Source of the DNA: Sphaerolaimus hirsutus
Lineage: Eukaryota > Nematoda > Chromadorea > Monhysterida > Sphaerolaimidae
Assembly (NCBI GenBank): GCA_964036195.1
Contig: OZ038450.1
Span: 16,618,701-16,682,700, forward strand
Reading direction: 5' to 3'
DNA: 64,000 nucleotides
The notes under the pieces are model-generated. The model saw only the letters and a list, made by a program, of their open reading frames with translations, did no database searches and was not told the DNA's origin. Positions 11,101-21,200 of the stretch are shown here, in pieces. Made by a program: the position numbers and the translations under genes. Positions within the stretch are counted from its first letter, which is position 1. Each line of letters starts with the position of its first letter.

Positions 11101-11207
11101 AGCGAGCTGTCCGATGAAAGCTGTTCGGCCGACACGTTCGGGTCCAACGCCCGCTTGGGGTGCGCGCCCCCGCTGCTGCCCGCGACCGGCTTCTGTGATG
11201 TGGACGC
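4950..11207 (-). CDS. OTU-family cysteine protease (deubiquitinase-like), 6 exons
   Basis: OTU proteases are cysteine isopeptidases that normally cleave ubiquitin chains. Six minus-strand exons (11207-10953, 10418-10221, 9833-9621, 8948-8754, 6847-6719, 5189-4950) join in phase 0 into 409 codons. The OTU core spans exons 2-4: DGSCLFRSI supplies Asp and the catalytic Cys, HAFIRAF continues the N-terminal half, DAWANVTAIYALATIL matches the central helix, and HYEPLL supplies the catalytic His. Exon 5 is acidic with an NRKRQRQ basic cluster; exon 6 is helical and ends in TGA. No obvious ATG exon was found; an in-frame ATG at 11238-11240 would read through a strong acceptor. The gene lies just downstream of an E1 gene on the same strand, so it may be a separate gene or the 3' part of a fused E1-OTU gene. 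The exact OTU subfamily is not recognised. Confidence 0.8.
5190..6718 (-). other. Intron between OTU exons 5 and 6, repeat-filled
   Basis: No coding sequence seen. It contains a GGCGCC-array relic starting GTGATGGAAAAGCGCC at about 5382-5510. G-rich MITE pieces (GAGTTATTCGAGGGGGG) lie at about 5507-5882 and a MITE end lies near 5910-5960. A second GGCGCC array at about 6262-6478 ends CCATCACTA. Frames across the GGCGCC arrays give Ala/Pro/Trp-rich translations that are not genes. Confidence 0.6.
6719..6847 (-). CDS. OTU gene exon 5: acidic linker with basic cluster
   Basis: The 43 codons after CAG| read EDDVIEDAQQRGEPMDEPMD, then a Pro run, then NRKRQRQQH, a possible nuclear localisation signal. 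The exon is phase 0 on both sides, so it fits between exons 4 and 6. The acceptor tract (ACACGTGACGCAG) is weak and the donor is GTTGGC, so this is the least certain exon. High GC relative to the flanking AT-rich DNA supports coding. Confidence 0.55.
6963..7613. mobile_element. Non-autonomous element with AGTCGACAAGTCCA arrays
   Basis: Terminal inverted repeats of about 35 bases (AATTGAGGCGTCCAATTCTA and its near complement) enclose a region with at least six copies of AAGTCGACAAGTCCA in mixed orientation. The element lies in the intron between OTU exons 4 and 5. No coding capacity is seen, and a target duplication is not clear because the ends run into an AATT palindrome. Confidence 0.65.
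7772..8138. mobile_element. MITE, CCGTATTTCCTCG family
   Basis: Starts CCGTATTTCCTCGGTAAATA and ends TTTCAAGGAAATACGG with TA on both sides. It carries poly-G tracts next to both ends and internal ATGATGTACATCAT repeats. Intronic in the OTU gene. Confidence 0.65.
8311..8736. mobile_element. Mariner-like MITE
   Basis: The ends TTGGGCTGTCGGGAAAGTTC and GAACTTTCCCGACAGACCAA form inverted repeats flanked by TA (8309-8310 and 8737-8738), as in mariner elements. There is no transposase. The right end stops 17 bases from OTU exon 4, whose last base is 8754. A second copy is at 33548-33975. Confidence 0.8.
8754..8948 (-). CDS. OTU gene exon 4: catalytic histidine
   Basis: The acceptor CCTTCGCAG precedes ACT CGC ATT; 65 codons end at CAG|GTGGGT, a strong donor. 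The peptide runs TRIYTLNELQ ... AIYLANIAGVHYEPLLDVV. HYEPLL matches the C-terminal His-Tyr motif that completes OTU catalytic sites. Phase 0 at both ends. Confidence 0.82.
9031..9473. mobile_element. Nested hAT relics in OTU intron (GGGACCGG, GGCGCC and CGGTACGG families)
   Basis: Outer ends GGGTTCAAACGG and CCGTTTGAAC match the element at 18417-18705. Inside, 9092-9404 runs from TAGTGATGGAACC to GTTTCCATCATTA with flanks ATTGGGAG and ATTGGGAC (7 of 8 matching). Within that, about 9185-9350 is an array of TTACCGTACCGTA ending TCTGCCACCCTA, the right end of the family at 52017-53160. Three element families are stacked in under 450 bases. Confidence 0.6.
9621..9833 (-). CDS. OTU gene exon 3: central OTU region
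   Basis: The acceptor CCTCCCCGCAG precedes GTG TGC GCG; 71 codons end at CTGCAG|GTGCGC. The peptide starts VCAQVARWDRAREQM, joining exon 2's HAFIRAF into a continuous helix, and ends WANVTAIYALATILQ, matching the OTU pattern W(A/G)xxxxxxALAxxL. GC-rich. Phase 0 on both sides. Confidence 0.8.
10221..10418 (-). CDS. OTU gene exon 2: catalytic Asp and Cys
   Basis: The acceptor TTTTTCCAG precedes TCT GGC GCG; 66 codons follow. Residues 39-52 read LADGSCLFRSIATV, the OTU signature DGxCLFR with the catalytic Cys at exon residue 44. The proposed end is TTC|GTTTGT, chosen because it joins HAFIRAF to VCAQV in phase and in register with the OTU fold. The frame stays open about 22 codons further, so the donor is inferred. 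Confidence 0.8.
10483..10865. mobile_element. hAT-type element, AAAGTACGTA-array family
   Basis: Ends CAGAGTTCTTAAAAGTAC and TTTTAACAACTATG; exact 8-bp duplication CCCTGGGG at 10475-10482 and 10866-10873. Subterminal copies of AAAGT(A/G)TACGTAAA occur on both sides. It lies in the intron between OTU exons 1 and 2. Confidence 0.8.
10953..11207 (-). CDS. OTU gene exon 1 (first recognised exon)
   Basis: A strong acceptor (TATCTTTTTCAG) precedes GCG TCC ACA; 85 codons end at TTCAAG|GTGAGT. The peptide ASTSQKPVAGSSGGAHPKRA continues to HERREFHWINEEWRSSRVAA and VYLPYVNFK. I do not recognise a domain. Because it begins at an acceptor there must be an upstream exon: either an unseen short ATG exon or E1 exon 15, which ends in the same phase. 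An in-frame ATG at 11238-11240 is an alternative start, in a poor context. Confidence 0.75.
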
Positions 11208-12027
11208 CTGAAAAAGATAGAAAACAAGTCGACAGCGCATAGAGCTTTTTTAGGCTTAAGTTTAAAAAAAAGATGTTTTTAAAAAGACCCCTTGGTAGGA
11301 TGCGATACAGGTGACAAAGACACGCTACTTTCAACAGAGCGCGAGATTTACTAAAACAAAGCTCCTACGTTTGCATACTCAAAACCATTTCTGCGGGCAA
11401 AACCAGAAGCACATTGAATGAGATAATTATACACTCACAACTTCAGTTAAATACTCAAACAAGTGCTGGTGCCGTATACTGTATATCCTCGAATAAGACC
11501 CCAGGGGAGTTATTATTTTGTCATAAGTTTTGGAGGGAGGAGTTATTCCAGGGGAGCGTTATTCAAGGGGGTCGTATTCAAGGGACGTATTCGGTTTCCT
11601 CAGAACTGTGAGAAAAACTTGCACTTTATTAATGTATGAATGCATTCCGTCAACTCACGTCATCCAGGAATTAAGACTCGCTTTCCCTAAGAACCAAACC
11701 TGCCAAATGCCCATCATCACAGACAATCCCGCTCTGAAGACTCTTTAGATGACATTTGAGATGACATTTTATGAAAAAAAGTTTCCATGATATACTCAGG
11801 TTATTTTATCATGCTCTGATGGGTCCTATTATGTGTATATATGCCGGGATAGATAGATAGCTGACCGATTTGGTGGGGGGACAGCCCCCCCCCCTAGGAG
11901 ACCCCTGCCCCAACCCCCTTACTGAACCCCTGACTCAGATAACACCGACGAAAAATTCAGCGTACTCCAAAAGGCACAGCGCGCAAGTACACAGCGCACC
12001 AAAAAATACGCAAACCACCAATAATCA
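11208..12027. other. Junction between E1 and OTU exons; no UFD coding seen
   Basis: This stretch should hold the E1 ubiquitin-fold domain (about 330 coding bases) if E1 were a normal separate gene. I read all three minus frames and found nothing resembling the conserved WTLWDRF region. It contains an incomplete CCTCGAATAAG MITE at about 11473-11600, a GATAGATAGCTGACCGATTTGG dispersed repeat at about 11848-11925, an AATAAA on the minus strand at 11630-11625, and AT-rich sequence. A short frame at about 11650-11720 ends in GATGAC|GTGAGT but carries stops or no Met. Confidence 0.6.
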
Positions 12028-12243
12028 TCAACCAACTTTTTTCTTGGGCGCGGCGATGGGCTCGCTGAACGCGAACAAAGGCAACGCCAAGTTCAAAAAG
12101 CCGTTTTTGAACCGATCCATCGGAATCGGGTGCCGATTCGGCCCGGCGGCGATCATTTTGTACATCTCTAAGCAAACGAGTCCCGCTACGGCAGCGGTGG
12201 TCGTAGATATGGCGGGAATTATGCCACCGGCGATTTGTTTTAT
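12028..12243 (-). CDS. E1 exon 15: end of adenylation domain, possible terminus
   Basis: The acceptor TTTCTCGCAG precedes ATA AAA CAA. The 69 codons include [22 protein letters not shown] and [25 protein letters not shown], all strongly UBA1-like. After AAA at 12037 the frame reads GTT GGT TGA (stop 12028-12030). GTTGGT is also a possible donor (phase 0), as at E1 exon 11. Human UBA1 continues about 110 residues with the UFD; nothing equivalent follows here. Confidence 0.88.
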   Translation of the reverse strand: MKQIAGGIIPAISTTTAAVAGLVCLEMYKMIAAGPNRHPIPMDRFKNGFLNLALPLFAFSEPIAAPKKKVG

Positions 12244-15200
12244 CTGCGAGAAATTGAATTGAAATGATCCATGGGAATCGGTATGGCATCATGGGTTCTG
12301 AAGGTTTCTTTTTATAAAATTGGGAAGTCCCACCATTGAATTGAACAATCAACCAACCAGGGGGTTGGGTGGGCTCCATTTACAAAATTCGGATAACAAA
12401 ATCCATGATATAGAACTGGAAAAAACATCCATTTTCAGAAACAGTCCGAATAACGCGTCACAGAGCTTGATATGGAACAATTTAACACAGCGTTTCGTCA
12501 CAACGGACACTTTGACAACTGGACACAGCACATCTCTATCATGCATTGCCAATAAAACATGATAAAGTGGCATGGCAAAGGCCCCCCACCCGTCAATAGT
12601 TAAGTGAACACTTTCCGTTTTCAACTTTTATAATTTAGTTACATTTGTGACAAAATTTACACAAGTCACAATTTCGTAAGGCCACAGTTTACACGGTTTA
12701 TTTTGTGACGACTACATAAAACTAAAAAGCTCAATAAGTTAATTAAAACAGTTCCATATGAAGGCTGTGCTTCTAAAACTACCGATCTACAAATTTTGCA
12801 AACTTGAGTTAGGACCATTTTTGGGGTCCCCATAAAAATGCGCTTCAAAAATATATATATAATATGTGGGGGGTGCGAAATTCAATTTTGAGATATGGGG
12901 GGTCGAAAAAAGCAAAAAAAGTCGCAAAATACAGTTTTTGAAATTTTAAAAGTACCGATCTACAAGCTTTTTCAGCTTTCGTATTTTTAAAAGTACCGAT
13001 CTACACACATTTTTCAAAATTGTACTTCTAAATGTACCAATCTGCACTTTAATTTTTGTTGCTTCTAAAAGTACCGATGTCAGCTCGGCATCATCAGCAG
13101 CAAAAACTCAATTTGTGCTTTTTTACTATGGGTAAAAGTACCGATCTACATCTATCTGATTTTGTGCTTTAAAATGTACTGATCTACATGCTATTACCAA
13201 TTTGTTCTTTTAAAATGTACTGTACTACAAAAAATACGATTCACTAAATGTTATAATGTTAGTGTTATGTGCATAAACAATGATTATACCCATGCATGTG
13301 GATACCCAACAATATGGCCGAAATACCCATACCCAAAATTGCCATACCCAATACCCATGTATGGGTATTCCATACTCCAAACTTTCAATTGCGATTATCT
13401 CAAAATCGATTTTTTTGTAGATCGGTACATTTAGAAGCACACCCTTCATATGCATGAGGAAAAGTGGCCATCTATACATTCTACCTAGGCAAATATGTAT
13501 ATCAAATTGCAGAATCGTGCTCCTAGCTCAAGAGCATGGTTGGTTTTATAAAAATTCATTTTGAAAAATTGTATAAAAATTGTATTTTATTTTAATTTAT
13601 TCTTGTTTCATTTTATTTTATTTTGTTCCCAAAAGTCGTTAATAAAATAAAATGACACCAAATCAGAATCATGCATGTTATCATTATACATACCGTATAT
13701 CCTTGAATAAGTCCCCCGGGGAGTTATTTTTTTGTCAGAAGTTTTTGAGGGGGGAGTTATTCGAGAGGGCCTGTGCCTCTGTGCATGTTTACCCGCTGTG
13801 CATGTCAGGAGTATTTAAGACTTTGACCCTCCAGGGGGTTGGATAGATGGCTAATCGCTCCTCTGGTAGGATAGATAGCTAGAAACAATTTTTGGGGGGT
13901 TTGGGGGTTCGTGGGGGTTCATTGTATAGGCTTTTTCATAATGAGGAAAAAAGGTAGAAAAATCGCTAAAAGTAGGTGAAAAATTACTAAAAATGGGTAT
14001 ATAAGCACATATACTACAAGAAATAGCTTAAAATAGACAATAAAACACATGAACTAGTGATTTTGAAGGTAAAAATGTATAAAATGGTATGAAAATGAGC
14101 GATTTTGTGTGAAAATTAGGGTCTACATGCACAGCGGGTTAACATGCACAGAGAGCCTCAGTCATTCGAGAGGGAGTTATTCGAGGGGCGGAGTGATTTT
14201 TTTCATCAGAATTTTCAGTAACATGTATGATTTATTTACTGCACAAATGGGATAAATTTGGTAAAATAATCATTTGTAGGAGTACATAATTCACAATTGA
14301 AGCAGTGAAATAAATATTAGTGAACTCTTGCTGCAAGATAATACAAATATTTACATATTAAATACATAAAACGTCTTCTGTAAGTGTGAAATGTTTTTTC
14401 ATCAAAGTGGGGGGGAGTTATTCGAGGGGGGGAGTTATTTTTTACATGTTATGACATGTGACACTTTATGAAATTTGGGACTGCCTCCAGTTCCACAAAT
14501 AAACAGGTAGAAACTCAAGCAGCAAGACTAACATTTTACAAAAAAAGAGGAATTTTTATACAATTATCAAAATTTTTAATTTTTATACAATTTTACAGAA
14601 ATTTTACAAAAACTTGAATTTTTATACAATTTTACAAAAATTCAATTTTTTATAAAGATTTTCTTTTTCTTTTGAAATTTTCCATTTTATTTTATCTTAA
14701 ATTTTCCATTTTATTTTTATTTTTTTCTGAGATTTTGCTAACCCTGCTCAAGAGTTATAACGTCTGAAAAAATTTTGCTGTTGTCGCTGGCTGTCGGGTA
14801 ACTTCCGACAACCGGCGACAACAGCAGAATGTTTTCAGACGTTATAACTCTTGAGCTACAAGCACGATTCTGCAACTTGACTTGCACATTCGCCTATGCA
14901 GAATGCATACTTGACCACTTTTTCTCATGATTATGTAATTTTCTTCTCAACTTATTGAACCTTTGAGTGTTGTCGCGTCGTCACAAAAAACCCCGTGTAA
15001 ACGCGGTCAATGTTTTTAATTTAGGGCTATGCAACCATTTCGCCACGATATAAAATTCTGTATGAAGGTGTCTGTGACTTATCTCCATGATGCCTCTCTA
15101 CCATTTACCAGAGTTGTTAAAATACCGGTATTTTTGGAAAGTGTAAGTGTAAGTGTAAATACACTTTCCCAATTTTGAGTATGGATACCAAAAGTGTAAG

Positions 15201-18200
15201 GTATTTTAAAAATACCTAGGAAAGTGTACAAAAAGTGTAAGTGTAAAACAATTTTTGAGAAAGAGCTCTCACTGTTGAGCATTAGAAAACACTGCTGTTC
15301 TCACCTTTAGATCAATTTATTTATAATTTTCATGCATTTTTTTACAATGAAACATTTCAGACTGTAACAAATACTGTAGTGGTATGAAGTTCCCTAATAA
15401 TGGCACTTTTTCAGTGTTGATATTTTACTGATTAAGCAATGCGATACACACTGTTTAAATGCAAGAATAGACATGCAACAAATGTCAATGCAAAAGTTGA
15501 TTTTGTGTCCAGCTGGTGAATTTCCATTGATCTTGTCCTTTTTACAAAAGTATGATGAAACTGTAGGATACCATGAGTACAGATCAAAGGTTGTAGCTCA
15601 AAGGCTAGTTTGTACATTTGCCATATTTTCTACATTCAATGCATTTTTTTGTACATGACCCTATTTTATGCTTTCTCAAAAGTACATCTGAACGAAAAAA
15701 TACACTTTCTGTACCCGGGTATTTTGCCCAGGAATGTGTAAAAAAGTGTATGGGTATTTTATGAAAGTGTAAGTGTAAATATAAATACCCATTTACCCGG
15801 GTATTTCGGATAAGTGTAATACACTTTCGCAACTCTGCCATTTACATTTACATGTTCATTACATCGCAAAAGCACTATTCCGACTAATCGCCAATTTCCA
15901 ATCTGAAAAAGTGACAAGAAAAGTCTTAAGTAGTAAGTTAACTGCAGCGGTAAGTCAAATAACACGTAAACTTATGTGATTTCGCTACCACTTGTCACCT
16001 GTCCACTTGCAAGAATGAAGCGATATATAAAAATATTTAGCACCCACTTTTAGCACATCGGCCGTCTGAATGTCATAATTGCAAGCCCTCAGATTTGCTG
16101 CCGCCGCCACAAATTCCATATGATGATTTGTATCATCGTCTCTCTCGAAATCGATCGGCACCAGAGGTTGGACTTTTTCCGGTCCCATTTTCGCCATGGC
16201 CAACTGCATCGCCTCCACTTCGCTGTCAACGTCGCCGACTGAAATTTTTTTCTTTTTTATTTCATTTATCGGTCAGTGTTCTGATGACATCTATTCAGTA
16301 TCGAATATTGTCCAATTTTATCGATGGAATGTCGATGTATCGACGACAAAATACCCAGATTTTGGAATCCCAATTTTATAAAACGGGCGCACCCGAACCT
16401 CCGTTGTTTCAATTCTCCTACAAGTGACATAGTGTTCCGATTTTACAAAAAAAAAACACGAAAACATTATCATCTCTGAATAGATAATTAGCTGAGCAGG
16501 GTCTGGGACAGACAGACAGCTGAAACATTGGGGGTATACCGAAACCACTCCCCTCTCTACCCCTGACAACCCCCCCCCCAAGAAAAAACCCATCGCCAGG
16601 CGCCAGAAAGTCCATGGCGCTCACCTCCCTCGAACCCACCATCCTCGGCTTGCTGTTTAGCCTCGGCATCGGTGACTGCGATTTTGACGCCGCTTTTCGC
16701 CACGAATTTGGGCGCCTTGTAGCTGGTGGCGATTCTTTTGACCGATTCAATGTCCACTATTGGTTCCAGGCCATATTGTTGCGCGTGTAGAATGGAGGCG
16801 GAGTAGACGAATGCTAGGTGGTCGGACTGGATTGGGGGGGGGGATTTTTCCGCAGGTGGAGAGTAAAAAACTACAATTAAAAAATTATATTTACTCATTT
16901 TTAAGTTTTCTGGGAAAAGTACTTCAATTTGAACAAATACAAATACTCAAGTACTTTTGGTTTTATCATGCGAAAGTTACTTTTACGTTTGATCCAAGTA
17001 AAACACTTTCCTCCTCTACGTTTTCTGTAATCGAACAGTGACTAGTTTTGAATACTCGTTTTCTTTACTTAGGAAAAGTGAACTAACTGAAAAAGTTAGG
17101 TATTTACATTCAACAACTTTATTTTTAGTACCTGAGTAGACAAACAAGCGTCAACAAGTTCGCAGGCCGCCATTACCTGTAAAATACCAACTACCCAAAC
17201 CCCAAAACCCACATTATTCTCGTCGAAATTCAGCGGATGGGGACACCTTTTACTGCCGCTCCAAAATCTGGCACCCTGTTCAGTCATTTGATCCGTGGGA
17301 AAATTTTGCAATAATTGCGCGATTTGATTGTGAAAATTCTCCTGCCACAATTGTCTGGCCCAAATGACACACGATTCCGAATTGGCCGGCCTTTCGTCAA
17401 CTAAAGCTCTTTTCGCGTCGGCGTGAACTTCCAGCTGTGTATTGGGGGGGGGGGGGGGTATTTAGATTTGGGACCTCGCACTGAAGTGGTTGAAATTATG
17501 TTGAAAAAATTACGCGTTAAAAGACTCGGGTAGATAAAACGATGTCTACGATTTCAAATGACATTATTGCCACAACAAAAACTTTTTTTCTCGGCACATA
17601 GCCAAGTTTGGGGGTAATAATGCTAATGATGTAAACACGCACTGGGGGCAGTCCCAAGCCCTGTAAAGTGTAAAGTAAAGTGTCAAATGTAAAGTCAAAT
17701 GCAAAGTAAAGTGTCAATCAAAATAAACAAAAACGAAAAGATTTTATTACTGAACTTTGCATGACAATTGACAGTTTACTTTGCATTTGACACTTTACTT
17801 TACACTTTACAGGGCTTGGGACAGCCACCTGATCAGAAAGGGTGCAAAAGTATTCGAAACATAACTATTTGCAGGAAGTAATAATAATACCGTATTACCT
17901 CGAATTATCCCCCCCCCCTTGAATTACCCCCCCCCTCGAATTAACCCCCCCCCCCTCAAAATGGGCTGGGGAAATAATAAACCCCCCCTCGAAATACCCC
18001 CCCCCTCCAGAATGATGTACCTCAAGTATGTGATGTACATGATGTACTTATTACTACTAATTTGCATTGCAGATATACTTATACGCTCATTTGTGTACAG
18101 ATGTACATCTATAGCCCCAATACTACCTATTTTCTCGCGTTTATTACCATTTTTGTGTGTGAAAAAGCGTATTCTCTACTACGAATTTCACGAAAATTTC

Positions 18201-21200
18201 TGACGAAATAATAAAACCCCCTCTCGAATAAACCCCCCCTCGAATTAACCCCCCCTCAAATTTTGCTGGCGAAATAAAAAAAACCCATGGGGGTATTTCG
18301 AGGTAATACGGTAATTGAAAAATTCAAATTTTGATATTTTCATTGTTTTAAAGCGATCTTTCAAAAAAACTGGGCGTCGCAAAACGTAAACATCCCGGCG
18401 CTTTTCACATCACTACTAGGGTTCAAACGGGACCAGTTTTTCCGACCGGGACCAGAAATGTTCTAATGTCGGGACCAGGACCGGGACCTGACTGGGGGGT
18501 CGGTAACGGGACCGGGACTGGCTTTTTTCAATTGTCGGGACCGGCAATGGAGGGTCGGGACCGGGACTGGGGTGTCGGGACCGGGACTGGCTTTTTTCAA
18601 TTGTCGGGACCGGGGCTGGAGGGTCGGGACCGGGACTGGGGTGTCGGGACCGGGACCGCCCCAGTCCCAACCATGTACCGGAACCGCGGTCCCGTTTGAA
18701 CCCTTATCACTACTAGTGAGAAAATATATATACCGTAAATCCTCGAATAAGTCCCCAGGGGAGTTTTTTTTCCTCAGAATTTTTTGAGGGGGGCTTATTC
18801 GAGGGGGGAGTTATTATTTCATCGGAATATTCAGGAAGATGCATGATCAAGATATTGTCTTTATGGGGATAAATCAGGTGCATAAACGTGTAAGACCGAA
18901 TAGAATTAACGTAATTCATTCAATGAAATCAACGCTAGTGTGCATCAACTGCTGAATAGAACATTCTTCTAATGAACATTTACATAATGCATTTTTTAAT
19001 GCAAAGGCATCTTTCCCATCCATCAAAGAGAGGGGAGTTTTTCGAGGGGGGATATTTTTTCCTCAGTCAGTTAGCAAGGGGGTTATTCGAGGGGAGAGTT
19101 GTTCGAGGGGGGGACTTATTCGAGGATTTACGGTACTTCGCGGACCGCATGCTATGGAAAGGTTGGATCCACGGTTGGAAAAATCGACACGACACAGAAA
19201 TCGGAATGTTTTTTTGGGGCGCATAATTTGCGGTCCGCCGAGTATCACCAAACCTAACACAGCACAGGTTTTGCATGCCATCAAGCTATTTACATCAATA
19301 CAATTTGTGACAACAGTATTCAATGATCTACAAGACAACAACAAAACCCATGGCTGACTCACTATATTGTTGCCTCTAAGATCCTGTTAAAACAAAAGCC
19401 CTTTATCAATGCCGAACAAATAGTTGTTGAAAGATAATTGATAATCAATTTACCGAATGATACCGCTTTTCGAAAAACCGGCATAAATTCAGTGCTAAAC
19501 GATGTAATAGCCAAAGTAGTGTATTCTGAGGAAAATACACGTATCTCTTCTTCACAATTCAGCTCGGTAGTTTTCATTGCAATGTGTGCACCCAGACGAT
19601 TACACCACAATGGCGCCATTTTTACGCCAAATATGGCGCCAGCGCCATCCAACCACTAAAAAAACCAAACCAACCCTCTGCCCAGCGCGCATCTGATCCG
19701 CCCTCTGAGCAAACGCCGTGGGATCCGCTAGCCACTGATTGGCTACTTCACTGGGATTCGTGTACAACCCCTCGAACATGTCCCTGGCCCACTGAATCGC
19801 GTGCTCAATAGCGTTGGGAAAATTCTTCAGGGTGTAAATAGGGATGAATTTTTCTGGCGGGTCGGCGGAACTGCTGTATGATTCAGTCGGGTGCGGGTAG
19901 ACAACCTTGGATAAGGTGGGGGATTATTTGAGTTGATTTTATTGAGGGGGTGTTTGCAAATTAAAAAGCAATTACTCGAAATTGTACGTGTACGTGAAAT
20001 TGTACGAAATTATAAATTGTTTTACCCGGTGGGGCCAGTGATATCTTTACCTTATATATTTATTGAGTAGCCGCTAGTGTAGGAATCAATTGTCATTTTG
20101 CACATTCAAGTTTGCATTTTATGCAGATTAGGTAAAATACAAATAATTTACATCAACACAGTGACATTCTCAAAATCCGAAAAACCGCCGCTAAACGACA
20201 CAATTCGAAAACAAAACCCATCACTAACAAATCCACTACCGTTCATAATAGTTTGGAATCTGGTATCAGAAACTGTTCTGGTGATATTCAATTGCAGAGA
20301 AAAATGGCTATGAAGTAAGTAGCCATTTGTTTGATGTACAAGAGTGTTCACAACACGCATGCGAAATATTATTTTTCAATTTTACTCATGAGCCATTTTA
20401 TAACAAATGATTTGCACACACCTCAATTTGTTCCTCGTGCATAAAAGTCCGGAAAATGCAACAAAAGCTATTCTAAGGTCTCAAAGAGAAAAGTCTAAGA
20501 AAAGTCTCAAAGAGACTACCAGTTGGACGGTTCATTAGACGCATCTGATGGATCAGAAAGCTAAGAATGCTATTCAATTTTTGTCCATTTCAACAAAACA
20601 TCAATGGGAAAAAGGGAAGTGTGTTTAGTGTAACACATACACAGACATGAGCGGACGTCTTCAACATGCTTTCCATCCTTGTCACGTCTATTATCAGCAT
20701 GTCTAATGTTGTTGACGGTCTCGTTTTTGTTGAATGCATCATGGGGAAAGTGAATGAACCAGTCAAATGTGTGGACAACATTGCGAAAGTAATATTTAGG
20801 GCACAGGCAGGGTTTGTATGCAACAACCCATTCTGGCGCCCTTTTTCCAAATGGCGCTCTTGGCGCCCTTTGCCCTTGGCGCTCTCTTTCCGTGGCGCCC
20901 TAGCGCCTGGCGCGCACTTTCGCAATGGCGCCATGACGCCCTTGGCGCCTGGCGCCCTCTTCCTGTGGCGCCATTGGTGCCTGGCGCCCGGTTTCCGAAT
21001 GGCGCCATTGGCGCCTGGCGCCACTTTTTCTGGCGCTTTTCCATCACTAGATATATATATATATATATAAGTTTTTTTCTGAAATTTTTATGTTGCATAT
21101 TATTCCGGCTATCCAACTGCTAGCCCCTTTGAGGGTTTTCTTCACCTTATAATAGCTTTTGTTGCATTTTCCGAACTTTTATGACCCAGGAACATATTGA

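Noticed and set aside
11208..11240. ATG at 11238-11240 as the true start of the OTU gene
   Set aside because: It is in frame but reads through a strong acceptor (TATCTTTTTCAG) and has a poor initiation context. Kept only as an alternative.
12349..12624. 91-codon minus-strand frame in the E1 intron between exons 14 and 15
   Set aside because: Composition is somewhat protein-like, but exons 14 and 15 already join correctly in phase, the segment has no UBA1 similarity, and I see no second gene structure around it.
19063..19362. 99-codon minus-strand frame next to E1 exon 11
   Set aside because: Part lies in a MITE; the rest has no similarity I recognise, and it would not fit between exons 11 and 12.
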